DNA of 64,000 nucleotides, taken from positions 62,001 to 126,000 of the forward strand of contig SIAJ01000001.1 of the NCBI GenBank assembly GCA_009691845.1. The letters are read 5' to 3'. Below are positions 11,548 to 19,985 of the stretch, one piece after another. Position 1 is the first letter of the stretch; every line of letters begins with the position of its first letter. The translations under genes were made by a program, and so were the position numbers. The notes beneath the pieces are model-generated. The model had not been told where the DNA came from. It was given only the letters and a program-made list of their open reading frames with translations, and searched no databases. This DNA comes from Gemmataceae bacterium (lineage in GTDB: Bacteria; Planctomycetota; Planctomycetia; Gemmatales; Gemmataceae).

Positions 11548-12396
11548 TTAGACGGTCACGCGAATTCCAGGCGACATCGTGGCCGAGACAAAAATCGACT
11601 CGATATAGTTGCCGCGTACTCCAACCGGCTTGGAGTTTCGGACCTGCTCGACAAACACCGAAATATTCTCAACCAGCTTCTCTTCATCGAAACTCAACTT
11701 GCCGACACCGGCGTGAACACAACCGCCGGCATCCGCACGATACTCGACCTTGCCAGCTTTGAATTCCTTGATCACGGCTGCAATGTCGCCATTCGCGGCG
11801 ATGACCGTGCCAGCCTTCGGAGTCGGCATCAGGCCGCGTGGCCCGAGCACCTTACCGAGTCGCGATACCTGGCCCATCATGCCCTGGGCGGCGAGAGCCA
11901 CATCGAAATCGAGCCAGTTTTCGCCCTGAATCTTTTGGATCAAATCGGTTCCGCCCGCGAACTCCGCGCCGGCCGCCTTGGCCTTGGCCACGTCGTCGCC
12001 CTGGCAGAACACGACAATCCGAACCGCTTTGCCAAGTCCGTGCGGAAGTGGAACCGAGCCGCGAACGGCTTGGTCGGCCTGCTTGGTATCCACGCCCAGC
12101 TTCATGTGGATTTCGACGGTCTCGTCGAACTTGGCACGCTTCATCAACTTCAGAGTCGCGAGCGCCTTCTTGATCGGGACGGTGCCTTCTTTGGAGAGCC
12201 GCTGCTGCTGATTCTTCAACTGGTTGCGGAGCTTTTTGCCGCGACGAGGAGGAACGCCGGCCTTCTTCTTTTTCTTTTGCAACGACGACTGGCCACCAGT
12301 GCTGGTTGCTGCAGGCGCAGCTGAAGCCTCGGCTGTTGCTGCGGGAGGTGCCGATGCGGTCTCTTCGGCCGCCGGTGCGGCTGGTTCAGTAGCCAT
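11548..12396 (-). CDS. rplA: 50S ribosomal protein L1 with N-terminal extension
   Basis: L1 protein of the ribosomal exit-site stalk, 282 residues against the usual 229-235. The extra part is N-terminal: about 40 residues of Ala/Pro/Glu/Thr, then a very basic stretch (KKKKKAGVPPRRGKK, about residues 41-55). The canonical L1 core begins around KKALATLKLMKRAKFDETV and contains the GLMPTPKAGTV motif; it ends VSATMSPGIRVTV. Start ATG at 12396 preceded by AAGGAAG. The cotranscribed L11 upstream is the usual partner. The extension looks unstructured and could bind RNA; that is inference. Confidence 0.97.
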   Translation of the reverse strand: MATEPAAPAAEETASAPPAATAEASAAPAATSTGGQSSLQKKKKKAGVPPRRGKKLRNQLKNQQQRLSKEGTVPIKKALATLKLMKRAKFDETVEIHMKLGVDTKQADQAVRGSVPLPHGLGKAVRIVVFCQGDDVAKAKAAGAEFAGGTDLIQKIQGENWLDFDVALAAQGMMGQVSRLGKVLGPRGLMPTPKAGTVIAANGDIAAVIKEFKAGKVEYRADAGGCVHAGVGKLSFDEEKLVENISVFVEQVRNSKPVGVRGNYIESIFVSATMSPGIRVTV

Positions 12397-12454
12397 TATC
12401 TTCCTTTCGGCCGGGGTCTGCGGGCGGTTAGCCCTCCCCCGTGGCCAGGTGATC

Positions 12455-12919
12455 TTATCCTTCGACCGTTAGCCCCATGCTACGGGCGGTACCTTCGATG
12501 ATTCGGGCCGCGTGGTCCGCGTCCCGTGCACCGAGGTCGTTCTTCTTCTTCTCGGCAATCTCGCGGACCTGCTTCTTGGTGACTTTGAAGCCCTTGTACT
12601 TACCGGACTTCTTTGCAAGTTCTTCGGCAGGGATCTGCTTGCCGCCCTGCTTCTTTTCGATCGGGATGCCGGCTGCCTGCTTGAGGAGCACGGCCGCAGG
12701 CGGGGACTTGATGATGAACTCGAACGAACGGTCCGAATACACCGTGATGACCACCGGGGTCATCATTCCCTTCAGTTGCGCCGTCTTCTCGTTGAACTGC
12801 TTCACGAACATGCCGATATTCACGCCGTGGGCACCTAATGCGGGCCCAACTGGAGGCGCGGGAGTGGCTTGTCCGCCCGGACATTGCAGTTTAACGAAGG
12901 CAGTGACTTGCTTGGCCAT
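12455..12919 (-). CDS. rplK: 50S ribosomal protein L11
   Basis: L11 of the GTPase-associated centre, 154 residues (usual about 141). The N-terminal domain motif [19 protein letters not shown] (residues 17-35) and the rRNA-binding C-terminal domain ([22 protein letters not shown], then [11 protein letters not shown]) are intact; the small excess is in the linker around [17 protein letters not shown]. Start ATG at 12919. It lies between nusG and rplA as in most bacteria. Confidence 0.97.
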   Translation of the reverse strand: MAKQVTAFVKLQCPGGQATPAPPVGPALGAHGVNIGMFVKQFNEKTAQLKGMMTPVVITVYSDRSFEFIIKSPPAAVLLKQAAGIPIEKKQGGKQIPAEELAKKSGKYKGFKVTKKQVREIAEKKKNDLGARDADHAARIIEGTARSMGLTVEG

Positions 12920-13031
12920 AGACGAAATAACCTATAAATAGCGGACTCAGCCGGCTAGGCGAGAACGCACAAATAGTTGAAGATTACCGAAGTCCCATCA
13001 GAACCGGAGGCCAAATGGGACCGACTGGGAA

Positions 13032-13748
13032 CTAAACCCGATCAACCTGCCAATAATCCAGGTCGACTTCGACCGGCCGACCCCAGATGGCTAACACCAC
13101 CTTCACCTTCGGCGATTGGCTATCGCGGTCGGCGATTTCCTTGACCGGCCCTTCCATGGTCGCGAACATGCCCTCGCGGACCTTGACCGTATCGCCCGTG
13201 TCGTAATCGAGCTTGATGCGGCCCTTGCCCGTGACTTCTTCCGTTCCCTTCTTCGCCGTCTTGCCGTCCTCGCCGAGTTCTTCCTGATCGGACAGCATTC
13301 GTTGAACTTCGCGGTCGCTCATCGGTTGCGGCAGCTTGGTCAAACTGCCGCCCACGAAATCGCCAACGCCTGAAGTTTCCCGGAACAGGTAGAGCACATG
13401 CTCGTTGAACTCGACTTCGCAGAACAAATAGCCTGGGAACTTCTTGACCTTCTTGATCCGCCGCTTGCCATCGCGGACCTCGGTCACCTTTTCGACCGGC
13501 ACGACGATGCGGCCGACGTACGGCTCCAGGTTTTCGAGCTTCACCCGTCGCTCGAGGGCGCCGCGAATCGAATCTTCGCGTCCGCTTTGGACCTTGACGA
13601 CGTACCACTTCTTCTGGCTTTGAGGCTCGGCAGCGGCCGCTTCCAGCAAAGCAGCTTCCGGTGGTTCGGCAACAGCCGTGGCCGCCTCGGTCTGAGGGGC
13701 TTCGGGTTCTTCTACGGTTGTCGATGCTTCGTTCACTTCGTCGTCCAT
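13032..13748 (-). CDS. nusG: Transcription termination/antitermination protein NusG
   Basis: Elongation factor that bridges RNA polymerase to Rho or the ribosome, 238 residues. The first 45 or so residues are an acidic Glu/Ala-rich extension absent from E. coli NusG. The NGN domain follows (KKWYVVKVQSGREDSIRGAL, FPGYLFCEVE, about residues 46-160), then a charged linker and the KOW domain (GDTVKVREGMFATMEGPVKE). Start ATG at 13748. The stop is 28 bases from the start of secE in the upstream direction, consistent with a secE-nusG pair. Confidence 0.97.
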   Translation of the reverse strand: MDDEVNEASTTVEEPEAPQTEAATAVAEPPEAALLEAAAAEPQSQKKWYVVKVQSGREDSIRGALERRVKLENLEPYVGRIVVPVEKVTEVRDGKRRIKKVKKFPGYLFCEVEFNEHVLYLFRETSGVGDFVGGSLTKLPQPMSDREVQRMLSDQEELGEDGKTAKKGTEEVTGKGRIKLDYDTGDTVKVREGMFATMEGPVKEIADRDSQSPKVKVVLAIWGRPVEVDLDYWQVDRV

Positions 13749-13775
13749 TTCAACTGCCCCACACGGGCCTGGGGG

Positions 13776-14915
13776 TTACCACTCGGTGACAGGCTTGGAA
13801 TCTTCCTTCGGCGGGAGCTCGCTTTGGGTCGGCAGAATCATCACCCATTCCTGGCTCAGGAACCAACTCCAAAACATATCGACCACAAACAGGAATAATG
13901 TCAGCAACACCAGGGAAACCAGAACAACAATCGTATCCCGATACAGTGCTTTCCGGGACGACCAGGATACCTTGTTGATCTCGGCTTCCGTGGCAATGAG
14001 AAAGTCCGCGAAGGTCGGGTAGTTTACAACTCGCCAGGCGAGCCAGCCCGACAATCCGAACAGAATCATTGGGATTGTGAATTTCAAATCGGGCAGCAGG
14101 GTGAATCCGCCCTCGACTCGCGGACGTCCGCGGTTTTCAATCTGGATTTTCTCTTTGTCTACAGCTGTGATGTCTTTGCTCGGAATCGCCAGTGGCTCCA
14201 GTGTCGCGCCGAAGATCACCCAGTCGCCTCGGCGATCCGATTGTTCCGTGCTGGACAAATCACCTCGCTCCGAAGTCGCCACGCGTACGTCCGCATTCTG
14301 TGGGAGATAGTTGTGCTGGAACAAAGTCCAGATGCCGGTGATCGCAATACCGAGGAAGCCCACGATTGTGAGCCGACGAACGAGAAGGCCCTGGGTTCGC
14401 TTGTGAGTATGGGTGTCGAACCACCCAGCTTGGTCCAAAGCCAGCGACCACCTTGTGAATCGCCCGGTTCGAAACATCTGCACGATCAGGAACAGGATCA
14501 CCATGTGGAACAGCATGGCCACGATGCTACCGAAGTTGAGCCCGACCTTACCCACGTGATCCGAAATGTGAAAAAGGGCGTCGGCCGAAAAAATACTGAC
14601 GAATCCCACGCTCATCATCAGGAAAATTCCGCCGCGAATTCCAGTCGCCTTTCGCCCGGTTCCCAGCCGCGACCCGGCATAGAGAAGCGCGCCGGCCGCC
14701 GTCAGTTGCAATCCGGCTTGCACGCCGAACAGAACGATTTGATCCTTGATGTCCATCGAACTGGCCGCGAGTTGCCAAAGCCACGGCACGCCACGCAGAA
14801 CGAGGGAAACAAAGACGATCACCAACAACGCACCGATCAGGCTGACGCCGAGCAGGCCCATGCCATCGGAGGCGTTCTTTGATCGGGGGTTTGAATTCTC
14901 TGCAGCAACGGCCAT
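13776..14915 (-). CDS. secE: Preprotein translocase subunit SecE, greatly enlarged
   Basis: SecE of the SecYEG channel, 379 residues, against about 60-130 in most bacteria. The canonical SecE part is C-terminal: the amphipathic helix (FLIATEAEINKVSWSSRKAL) and the final membrane helix (TIVVLVSLVLLTLFLFVVDM). The preceding 290 residues contain about five more hydrophobic segments (residues about 20-40, 60-80, 95-115, 130-150, 185-205) and a soluble stretch before another segment near 275. ATG at 14915 (MAVAAENS) chosen for the AGGA signal upstream. Position beside nusG supports identity; the role of the N-terminal membrane module is unknown. Confidence 0.93.
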   Translation of the reverse strand: MAVAAENSNPRSKNASDGMGLLGVSLIGALLVIVFVSLVLRGVPWLWQLAASSMDIKDQIVLFGVQAGLQLTAAGALLYAGSRLGTGRKATGIRGGIFLMMSVGFVSIFSADALFHISDHVGKVGLNFGSIVAMLFHMVILFLIVQMFRTGRFTRWSLALDQAGWFDTHTHKRTQGLLVRRLTIVGFLGIAITGIWTLFQHNYLPQNADVRVATSERGDLSSTEQSDRRGDWVIFGATLEPLAIPSKDITAVDKEKIQIENRGRPRVEGGFTLLPDLKFTIPMILFGLSGWLAWRVVNYPTFADFLIATEAEINKVSWSSRKALYRDTIVVLVSLVLLTLFLFVVDMFWSWFLSQEWVMILPTQSELPPKEDSKPVTEW

Positions 14916-15042
14916 GAGGCTATCCTGTTCACCCGGTAAGAGCCCGGGCATCTTGCCGGGCCATTATCAAAACGACCGCCCGCCTCGATGAGCGAGGCGG
15001 GCGCTAACAATCCGGTCCACGAATTCTTCACATCTAATGTAG

Positions 15043-15115
15043 CAGGGGCGGAGTGAATCGAACACTCAACCGCTCGTTTTGGAGACGAGTGCTCTGCCAA
15101 TTGAGCTACGCCCCT
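15043..15115 (-). tRNA. trnW: tRNA-Trp (CCA)
   Basis: 73-base cloverleaf on the minus strand. The acceptor stem AGGGGCG/CGCCCCT is perfect with discriminator G; the anticodon loop CTCCAAA lies in a CTCGT/ACGAG stem and the T-arm has GTTCGATTC. No CCA is encoded. It lies between tuf and secE, as in many bacteria. Confidence 0.97.
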
Positions 15116-15118
15116 GTA

Positions 15119-15237
15119 ATCAGGAGCCAGAAATCAGGGGCCAGGAGACAGTATTCACGAACAATGGACGCCGTCGTTGCGGAACATCGCTCGCGGTAGT
15201 TACTGTTTCCGGACTCCTGTTTCCTGTCCCCTCGCGA
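15119..15237. repeat. Type D inverted repeat between tuf and tRNA-Trp
   Basis: One arm reads CAGGAGCCAGAAATCAGGGG, GCCAGGAGACAGTA. The other reads TACTGTTTCCGGACTCCTG, TTTCCTGTCCCC, an imperfect reverse complement. It may form a long hairpin in the RNA between tuf and the tRNA. Confidence 0.7.
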
Positions 15238-15239
15238 AC

Positions 15240-16475
15240 TCATACCAGAATCTTGGTCACAACGCCCGAGCCCACGGTTCGGCCACCTTCGCGGATGGCG
15301 AAGCGAAGTCCTTCGTCCATGGCAACCGGCATTTCCGGAAGCAACTCGACCGTCACATCCAGGTTATCACCCGGCATGGCCATTTCAGCGGCATTTCCGT
15401 CCGAAGAACGGAGTTCGATGATACCGCCGGTCACGTCCGTTGTGCGGAAGTAAAACTGAGGTTTGTACTTCGCGAAGAACGGGGTCTTGCGGCCACCTTC
15501 CTCGCCGGTCAGCACATAGATGTTTGCCTTGAACCGCGTGTGTGGGGTAATGCTGCCCGGCTTGGCAAGCACCTGGCCACGCTCGATGCCTTCACGCTCG
15601 ATACCTCGGAGCAAGCAACCGACGTTGTCGCCGGCCTCGGCCGTTTCGCAGGTCTTTTGGAACTGCTCGATGCCCGTGATGACCGTCTTGGTGTTGTCCT
15701 TCTTCAGGCCGATGATTTCGACATCGTCGCCAACCTTGGCTCGACCGCGCTCGACGCGGCCCGTGGCAACCGTACCACGGCCCTTGATCGAGAACACGTC
15801 TTCGATGCTCATGAGGAACGGCTTGTCGGCTTCACGTTGCGGCACTGGGAAGTAGGTATCCAGCGCTTCCATGAGCTGATCGATTGACTTGCAGCCAGGA
15901 TTGTTGTCGTCGGTGCCGCTGCAATCGATGGTGGCTTTCGCCTGCCCGCGAATGATCGGGATCTCATCGCCCGGGTAGTCGTACTTCTTGAGCAGATCGC
16001 GGAGTTCGTACTCCACCAGATCGAGCAGTTCCGGATCGTCGACGGTATCGACCTTATTCATGAAAACGATGATTCTTGGCACGCCGACCTGGCGAGCGAG
16101 GAGCAAGTGCTCCTTGGTTTGCGGCATTGGGCCGTCGTTGGCGGCTACGGTCAGAATGGCCCCGTCCATCTGGGCGGCACCGGTGATCATGTTCTTGATG
16201 TAATCGGCGTGGCCCGGACAATCGATGTGGGCATAGTGACGGTTCGGCGTTTCGTACTCGACGTGCGAAACGGCAATGGTCACGGTCTTGTTCGCATCGC
16301 GGACGATACCGCCCTTGGCGATTTCCGCGTAGGTTTTTACTTTTTCCCCGCTCTTGTACTTGTAGGCCTGACGCATCAAGATTGCCGCCGTCAGGCTGGT
16401 TTTGCCGTGATCGATATGGCCGATAGTGCCGACGTTCACGTGCGGTTTTTTACGCTCAAATACTGCCTTCGCCAT
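15240..16475 (-). CDS. tuf: Elongation factor Tu
   Basis: GTPase delivering aminoacyl-tRNA, 411 residues, slightly long for the family. The P-loop (GHIDHGKTS, residues 18-26), switch [10 protein letters not shown] and NKVD are intact; domains 2 and 3 follow ([41 protein letters not shown]). A small cysteine-containing insertion ([19 protein letters not shown]) lies just after the G domain SAK-equivalent, where other EF-Tu proteins have a short loop. The ATG at 16475 has GGGGAG four bases upstream. It is flanked by tRNA genes on both sides. Confidence 0.98.
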   Translation of the reverse strand: MAKAVFERKKPHVNVGTIGHIDHGKTSLTAAILMRQAYKYKSGEKVKTYAEIAKGGIVRDANKTVTIAVSHVEYETPNRHYAHIDCPGHADYIKNMITGAAQMDGAILTVAANDGPMPQTKEHLLLARQVGVPRIIVFMNKVDTVDDPELLDLVEYELRDLLKKYDYPGDEIPIIRGQAKATIDCSGTDDNNPGCKSIDQLMEALDTYFPVPQREADKPFLMSIEDVFSIKGRGTVATGRVERGRAKVGDDVEIIGLKKDNTKTVITGIEQFQKTCETAEAGDNVGCLLRGIEREGIERGQVLAKPGSITPHTRFKANIYVLTGEEGGRKTPFFAKYKPQFYFRTTDVTGGIIELRSSDGNAAEMAMPGDNLDVTVELLPEMPVAMDEGLRFAIREGGRTVGSGVVTKILV

Positions 16476-16576
16476 TGTGCTCCCCAGTAAGTCGGATGGT
16501 GAGATAAATCGGTTTGAGCGCCGGCCTTCCCGGGCTCCGACCGTAGCGGGAACATGTTTGTCCTATCGATCCCGAA

Positions 16577-16648
16577 AGCTGCTGATGGGGGTTGAACCCA
16601 TGACCTCTTCATTACCAATGAAGTGCTCTACCACTGAGCTACAGCAGC
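16577..16648 (-). tRNA. trnT: tRNA-Thr (GGU)
   Basis: 72-base cloverleaf, minus strand. Acceptor GCTGCTG/CAGCAGC, anticodon loop TTGGTAA (GGT) in a CTTCA/TGAAG stem, T-arm ATGGGTTCAACCCCCAT. Lies just upstream of tuf on the same strand. Confidence 0.97.
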
Positions 16649-16665
16649 AACACCGAAATTATGGA

Positions 16666-16725
16666 CGATGAACGATGAGTGATGAATCAAGACCTGGTTT
16701 CCGATTCATCACTCATCATTCATCG
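16666..16725. repeat. Word-built inverted repeat between two tRNAs
   Basis: Arms CGATGAACGATGAGTGATGA and TCATCACTCATCATTCATCG, near-perfect over about 22 bases around a 14-base loop. It occupies the gap between tRNA-Gly and tRNA-Thr(GGU) and could act as a processing hairpin or be an inserted repeat. Confidence 0.75.
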
Positions 16726-16736
16726 TTTTCTTCCGA

Positions 16737-16808
16737 AGCGGGCGATGGGATTCGAACCCACGACATCCTGCTTGGAAGGCAGGAACTCTACCGCTGAGTT
16801 ACACCCGC
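16737..16808 (-). tRNA. trnG: tRNA-Gly (UCC)
   Basis: 72-base cloverleaf, minus strand. Acceptor GCGGGTG/CGCCCGC with one G-U pair, anticodon loop CTTCCAA (TCC) in a CCTGC/GCAGG stem, T-arm GTGGGTTCGAATCCCAT. Confidence 0.97.
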
Positions 16809-16817
16809 GTCTTGAAC

Positions 16818-16841
16818 GCCCACGGATGGCCATCCGTGGGC
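16818..16841. repeat. Perfect 24-base palindrome between tRNA-Gly and tRNA-Tyr
   Basis: Two abutting complementary arms, GCCCACGGATGG and CCATCCGTGGGC. It forms a hairpin or cruciform exactly in the tRNA spacer. Confidence 0.85.
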
Positions 16842-16850
16842 GTGCCTCAG

Positions 16851-16934
16851 TGGGCGGAGAGGGATTTGAACCCCCGAACTCACGAGGAGGCCAGATTTAC
16901 AGTCTGGTGCAATAGACCACTCTGCCATCCGCCC
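16851..16934 (-). tRNA. trnY: tRNA-Tyr (GUA)
   Basis: 84-base class II tRNA with a long variable arm, minus strand. Acceptor GGGCGGA/TCCGCCC, anticodon loop CTGTAAA (GTA) in a CCAGA/TCTGG stem, discriminator A. The long variable arm is normal for bacterial tRNA-Tyr. Confidence 0.97.
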
Positions 16935-16964
16935 GATCGACTTGCGGCCGACCCGCAACCCCGA

Positions 16965-17036
16965 AGCTACCGGTGGGATTCGAACCCACGACCTGCGGTT
17001 TACAAAACCGCTGCACTACCCCTGTGCTACAGTAGC
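16965..17036 (-). tRNA. trnT: tRNA-Thr (UGU)
   Basis: 72-base cloverleaf, minus strand. Acceptor GCTACTG/CGGTAGC with one G-U pair, anticodon loop TTTGTAA (TGT) in a GCGGT/ACCGC stem. First tRNA of the cluster, matching thrU in the E. coli thrU-tyrU-glyT-thrT-tufB order. Confidence 0.97.
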
Positions 17037-17055
17037 GAACCTCCGGGAACCCATA

Positions 17056-17084
17056 ACCATAGCTAGTCCCGCATTTGCCGACAA
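17056..17084 (-). promoter_or_regulatory. Candidate sigma-70 promoter of the tRNA-tuf block
   Basis: On the minus strand TTGTCG (-35) and TATGGT (-10) are separated by exactly 17 bases. The predicted start is roughly 10-15 bases before the 5' end of tRNA-Thr(UGU). Pattern match only; position makes it plausible. Confidence 0.5.
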
Positions 17085-17197
17085 GCCGGGCCCGCATTCA
17101 CTCGATAATTTTACAGGGGAATGCCGGTTGGGAAAAGAGAGGGGACCAGTCGAATTCAGGTTCGGATCGCTCATCGCTAACGTACCAGCGACTCCTC

Positions 17198-17227
17198 GTA
17201 GTCGGCACACTCCGTGTGCGGACGACT
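17198..17227. repeat. Type A palindromic repeat
   Basis: GTAGTCGGCACACTCCGTGTG followed by CGGACGACTC, a near copy of the type A unit. It lies just downstream of the 17246-17713 gene. Confidence 0.8.
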
Positions 17228-17245
17228 CAGGGGAACGGAAAGATC

Positions 17246-17713
17246 CTAACGATGTGGGACCAGCGAGCCCAGTTGCTCCGGAACACCTGGTGCGCTCCAT
17301 TCATATGCCCATGGCAATGGACGGATCGGTCCCTCGTGGCCAGGCGAACGTGGCGGCAGTGTCAGTTCGTAACCGGTCGCTGACTTGGTCAACATGAGTA
17401 GATAGGGGCCAGGGCCTGAAAAAGGCGAGGATTGCCCGAAAATTCGTGCCTCGGGAAGATTCGAAATCCGAATCGTCCCCGCGAGTGGCTCGCCATTTGG
17501 CCGGAGGTCTTGTTCGATTTCCACTTCACGGACAGGTAGTCCCGTTGACGCATCAACCTTCACTTTCGCAAGCACGAAATGCGTTGAAGCCATGGCTTGT
17601 GAACGCGAAAGCATCACCGGATTCGTCTTGGTCGTCGCCAAATAGCCAAGCCAACCGAGCCAGCCGAATAACAATAGGGCGGCCACGATGAACCGAATGC
17701 GCGTTGTCTTCAT
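17246..17713 (-). CDS. Membrane-anchored hypothetical protein
   Basis: 155 residues, not recognised. One N-terminal membrane segment (residues about 8-27, IVAALLLFGWLGWLGYLA) preceded by basic residues suggests an inner-membrane anchor with the rest outside the cytoplasm. The soluble part has no motif I know. The start overlaps the stop of the upstream Minf_1886-like gene by four bases (ATGA), so the two are probably translationally coupled. Confidence 0.75.
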   Translation of the reverse strand: MKTTRIRFIVAALLLFGWLGWLGYLATTKTNPVMLSRSQAMASTHFVLAKVKVDASTGLPVREVEIEQDLRPNGEPLAGTIRISNLPEARIFGQSSPFSGPGPYLLMLTKSATGYELTLPPRSPGHEGPIRPLPWAYEWSAPGVPEQLGSLVPHR

Positions 17714-18135
17714 CGCCCACCTCGACGTGTCCGAAGTGCCTCGCCATCGAGCGAGATCGAGAAGCCATCCACGAGTGCATGATCCAACTCGAAGAGGTCC
17801 TGAAAGTCGGAGCGGTGATCCATTTCCGTTTTGCTCAGCAGATTGGCTTCGATCAGGTTGAACACGACTTCACCGACGTCGTCCGTTTTTCGCAGGCCCC
17901 ATTGCTGGAACACCGTGCGAGCAAGGAAGCCAAACTCATCCCGAGCCAAACTCACAACGCCCTTGAGAATTTCGGACCCCGAGACGTGATGATCCGCGCC
18001 CGGCTCCTCGCCTGCTACGGGCGCTCGGCCATGCAGACGCTGGGTATGGCTGAGAGCTTCGAACATGAATTCGTAGGCCTCGTAGGCATAACGCCCATCT
18101 CGGCGAACGATCTCGGCGATCTCGGGGTGTCTCAT
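17710..18135 (-). CDS. Minf_1886 family protein
   Basis: 141 residues. The opening (HPEIAEIVRRDGRYAYEAYEF), the HVSGSEILKGVVSLARDEFG middle and TVFQQWGLRKTDDVGEVVFN are characteristic of the Minf_1886 family, a small conserved family of unknown function common in planctomycetes and relatives. I placed the start at 18135 (MRHPEIAEI); upstream in-frame codons fall in a repeat. It forms a tight pair with the membrane protein that follows and lies downstream of the RicT-like gene on the same strand. Confidence 0.85.
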   Translation of the reverse strand: MRHPEIAEIVRRDGRYAYEAYEFMFEALSHTQRLHGRAPVAGEEPGADHHVSGSEILKGVVSLARDEFGFLARTVFQQWGLRKTDDVGEVVFNLIEANLLSKTEMDHRSDFQDLFELDHALVDGFSISLDGEALRTRRGGR

Positions 18136-18162
18136 AGAGAAGTCACGAGTCCTCAGTCCGTT

Positions 18163-18191
18163 GTCCTCCGTCATTACAGTCGACGGAGGAC
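18163..18191. repeat. Perfect 10-bp hairpin between ricT-like gene and Minf_1886 gene
   Basis: GTCCTCCGTC and GACGGAGGAC around a 9-base loop, preceded by GAGTCCTCAGTCCG. Wording resembles the type D repeats. It begins two bases after the upstream gene's stop and could act as a weak terminator. Confidence 0.6.
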
Positions 18192-18192
18192 A

Positions 18193-19020
18193 TCAAAGTT
18201 TGGTAAGAATCTCCGCCACGGCTACCGGCAATCTTCTACCATCTTCAAATTCCACGAGCACGCGTCGCGCCAGGATTTCCTGGGCCAACACCCGGCCTTG
18301 TCCCTTGGCCGTCAAGATACGCGTGCCAACAGTCGGAAGCTCTTTTAGAAACTCGTCGTACACATCTTGCTCGAAGCGAAGGCAACACTTCAAGCGGCCA
18401 CAGCGGCCGGAAATTTTCGTCGGGTCGAGAGTCGATTTTTGAATCTTCGCCATCCGCATCGAGACCGGGGGCATCACGGTCATGTGGGTATTGCAGCACA
18501 CGGGCTTGCCGCAATCGCCGTAGTCGGCAAGCAGTTTTGCTTCGTCGCGAACACCGATTTGCCGCAGTTCGATACGGGCCTGGAACTCGCGGGCCATGGC
18601 GCGCACCAGTTCGCGGAAGTCCACGCGCTTCTCGGAGAGAAAGTAGAACACGATGCGTTCGCCGCCGAAGATCGGCTCCATGTCGACGAGTTGCATGGCC
18701 AGGTGATGCTCGGCCACCAGCCGGCCTGCGGTTTCGAATTGCACCTTGGAGTCGGCGCGGATTTTTTCTTCGCGTTGATGATCCTCGGCCGACATCGAGC
18801 GCACGATCTCGCCCTTGGTTGGCTCCGGCAAATAGGCAACCGCCTGCTCCGTCGCGACACACAGAACGTCACCCAGTTCAAGGCCACGCTCCGTTCGGAT
18901 CACAACCCGGGAGCCGCGCGAATAGGCCGCTTCATTCTCGGCGGCAAACTCGCCGAGCATGCGCATCGTCCCGTGTCTGACGATGTAGGTGTTCGCAATC
19001 TGAGCGATGGCGACCGTCAT
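18193..19020 (-). CDS. ricT: PSP1-domain protein, RicT-like
   Basis: 275 residues with the PSP1 C-terminal domain typical of RicT (YaaT), which in Bacillus works with RicA/RicF and Fe-S clusters in RNA processing. Seen: the RGLELGDVLC segment (residues about 45-55), the VDFRELVRAMAREFQARIEL block, and the cysteine set GDCGKPVCC then GRCGRLKCCL (about residues 165-210) that RicT uses for cluster binding. Start ATG at 19020 with GGAG upstream; a longer in-frame start would add 48 unlike residues. A second, diverged PSP1 protein lies at 33796-34428. Confidence 0.88.
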   Translation of the reverse strand: MTVAIAQIANTYIVRHGTMRMLGEFAAENEAAYSRGSRVVIRTERGLELGDVLCVATEQAVAYLPEPTKGEIVRSMSAEDHQREEKIRADSKVQFETAGRLVAEHHLAMQLVDMEPIFGGERIVFYFLSEKRVDFRELVRAMAREFQARIELRQIGVRDEAKLLADYGDCGKPVCCNTHMTVMPPVSMRMAKIQKSTLDPTKISGRCGRLKCCLRFEQDVYDEFLKELPTVGTRILTAKGQGRVLAQEILARRVLVEFEDGRRLPVAVAEILTKL

Positions 19021-19184
19021 GGCACTCCGAGTGAAGGAACTCCCAGCGATTGTAAGGTTTCGCCCGGAACACGCAAGCAGGTGCGGACTCGCCAGGCCAT
19101 TTTCGTCTTCGTGTCCCGCTGGACCGAAGCGAACATGGCGATTATCATCATCACCACGATCCACCTCCTAAGTTCGGAGATTTC

Positions 19185-19565
19185 ATGCGCGTCCGTTACG
19201 TTCCGCTACTCGCCCTGTTCGCCCTGACTGGCTGCTCGAAGATTCACCAGCAGTTTTCATTCTCGATCGAGCCAGGCGATTCGTACACCTTGAGTGTGAC
19301 CGCTCCGCTCAGCGAGCAAAAGCTGAAGGTGAACATGACCTCCGATCAACCGGTGAGTATTTATGTCATCTTGGAAAAAAACTTCCCCACTGTAAAAGAC
19401 GGCTTCGATCCCGAAACGCTGAAGGAAGGAGTGCTGGGCAAGGAGAAAGGCAAGAATAGTGCCGACCTGAGCGTGATCGTGCCCGCCAAGCAAAAATACG
19501 TCGTGTTCGTTATGAATGGCGCCAAGAAGAAGGCGAGTGGTTCCGTGAAGCTGGACAGTCAATGA
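19185..19565 (+). CDS. Small lipoprotein of unknown function
   Basis: 126 residues with a signal peptide ending in the lipobox LTGC (Cys17), so predicted lipid-modified. The mature part alternates beta-strand-like stretches and short charged loops; no family recognised. A 164-base divergent gap separates it from the ricT-like gene; rpsP follows about 100 bases downstream. Confidence 0.8.
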   Translation: MRVRYVPLLALFALTGCSKIHQQFSFSIEPGDSYTLSVTAPLSEQKLKVNMTSDQPVSIYVILEKNFPTVKDGFDPETLKEGVLGKEKGKNSADLSVIVPAKQKYVVFVMNGAKKKASGSVKLDSQ

Positions 19566-19668
19566 GGAAGGACTAATCAGATAAACGAGAATCCCCTTGG
19601 CGACACGCGTTTGCCTTCTATCCTAAATGTTTGCGACTCTTAACCGATCTTCTGGTGGGGATACGACC

Positions 19669-19965
19669 GTGGCGGTTCGCATTCGAATGAAGCCGATGGG
19701 CCGGAAACACCGCGCCTACTATCGCATCGTGGCAATCGACGGCCGACAGCCGAATGATGGCCGCGTAATCGAGGAACTCGGCACGTACGATCCGCAAGTC
19801 GCGGACAACGATAAGAACGTCACGCTTTTGCCTGAGCGCGTGAAGTACTGGCAAAGCGTTGGAGCGAAATCGTCCCACAAAGTGACGGTTCTCCTGAACA
19901 AGTTCCTGGCCAAATTCGAGGCCTTGGCTGCCGCGAAGGCCGCCGATGCCGCGAACAAGGCCTGA
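19669..19965 (+). CDS. rpsP: 30S ribosomal protein S16
   Basis: 98 residues. The family signature VAVRIRMKPMGRKHRAYYRI and LGTYDP are clear; the C-terminus carries an Ala/Lys tail. I chose the GTG at 19669, which is preceded by GGTGGGG, rather than an upstream ATG that adds 14 unlike residues. First gene of the rpsP-trmD-rplS group. Confidence 0.97.
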   Translation: MAVRIRMKPMGRKHRAYYRIVAIDGRQPNDGRVIEELGTYDPQVADNDKNVTLLPERVKYWQSVGAKSSHKVTVLLNKFLAKFEALAAAKAADAANKA

Positions 19966-19985
19966 TACGAGCCGGGGAACAGGCG

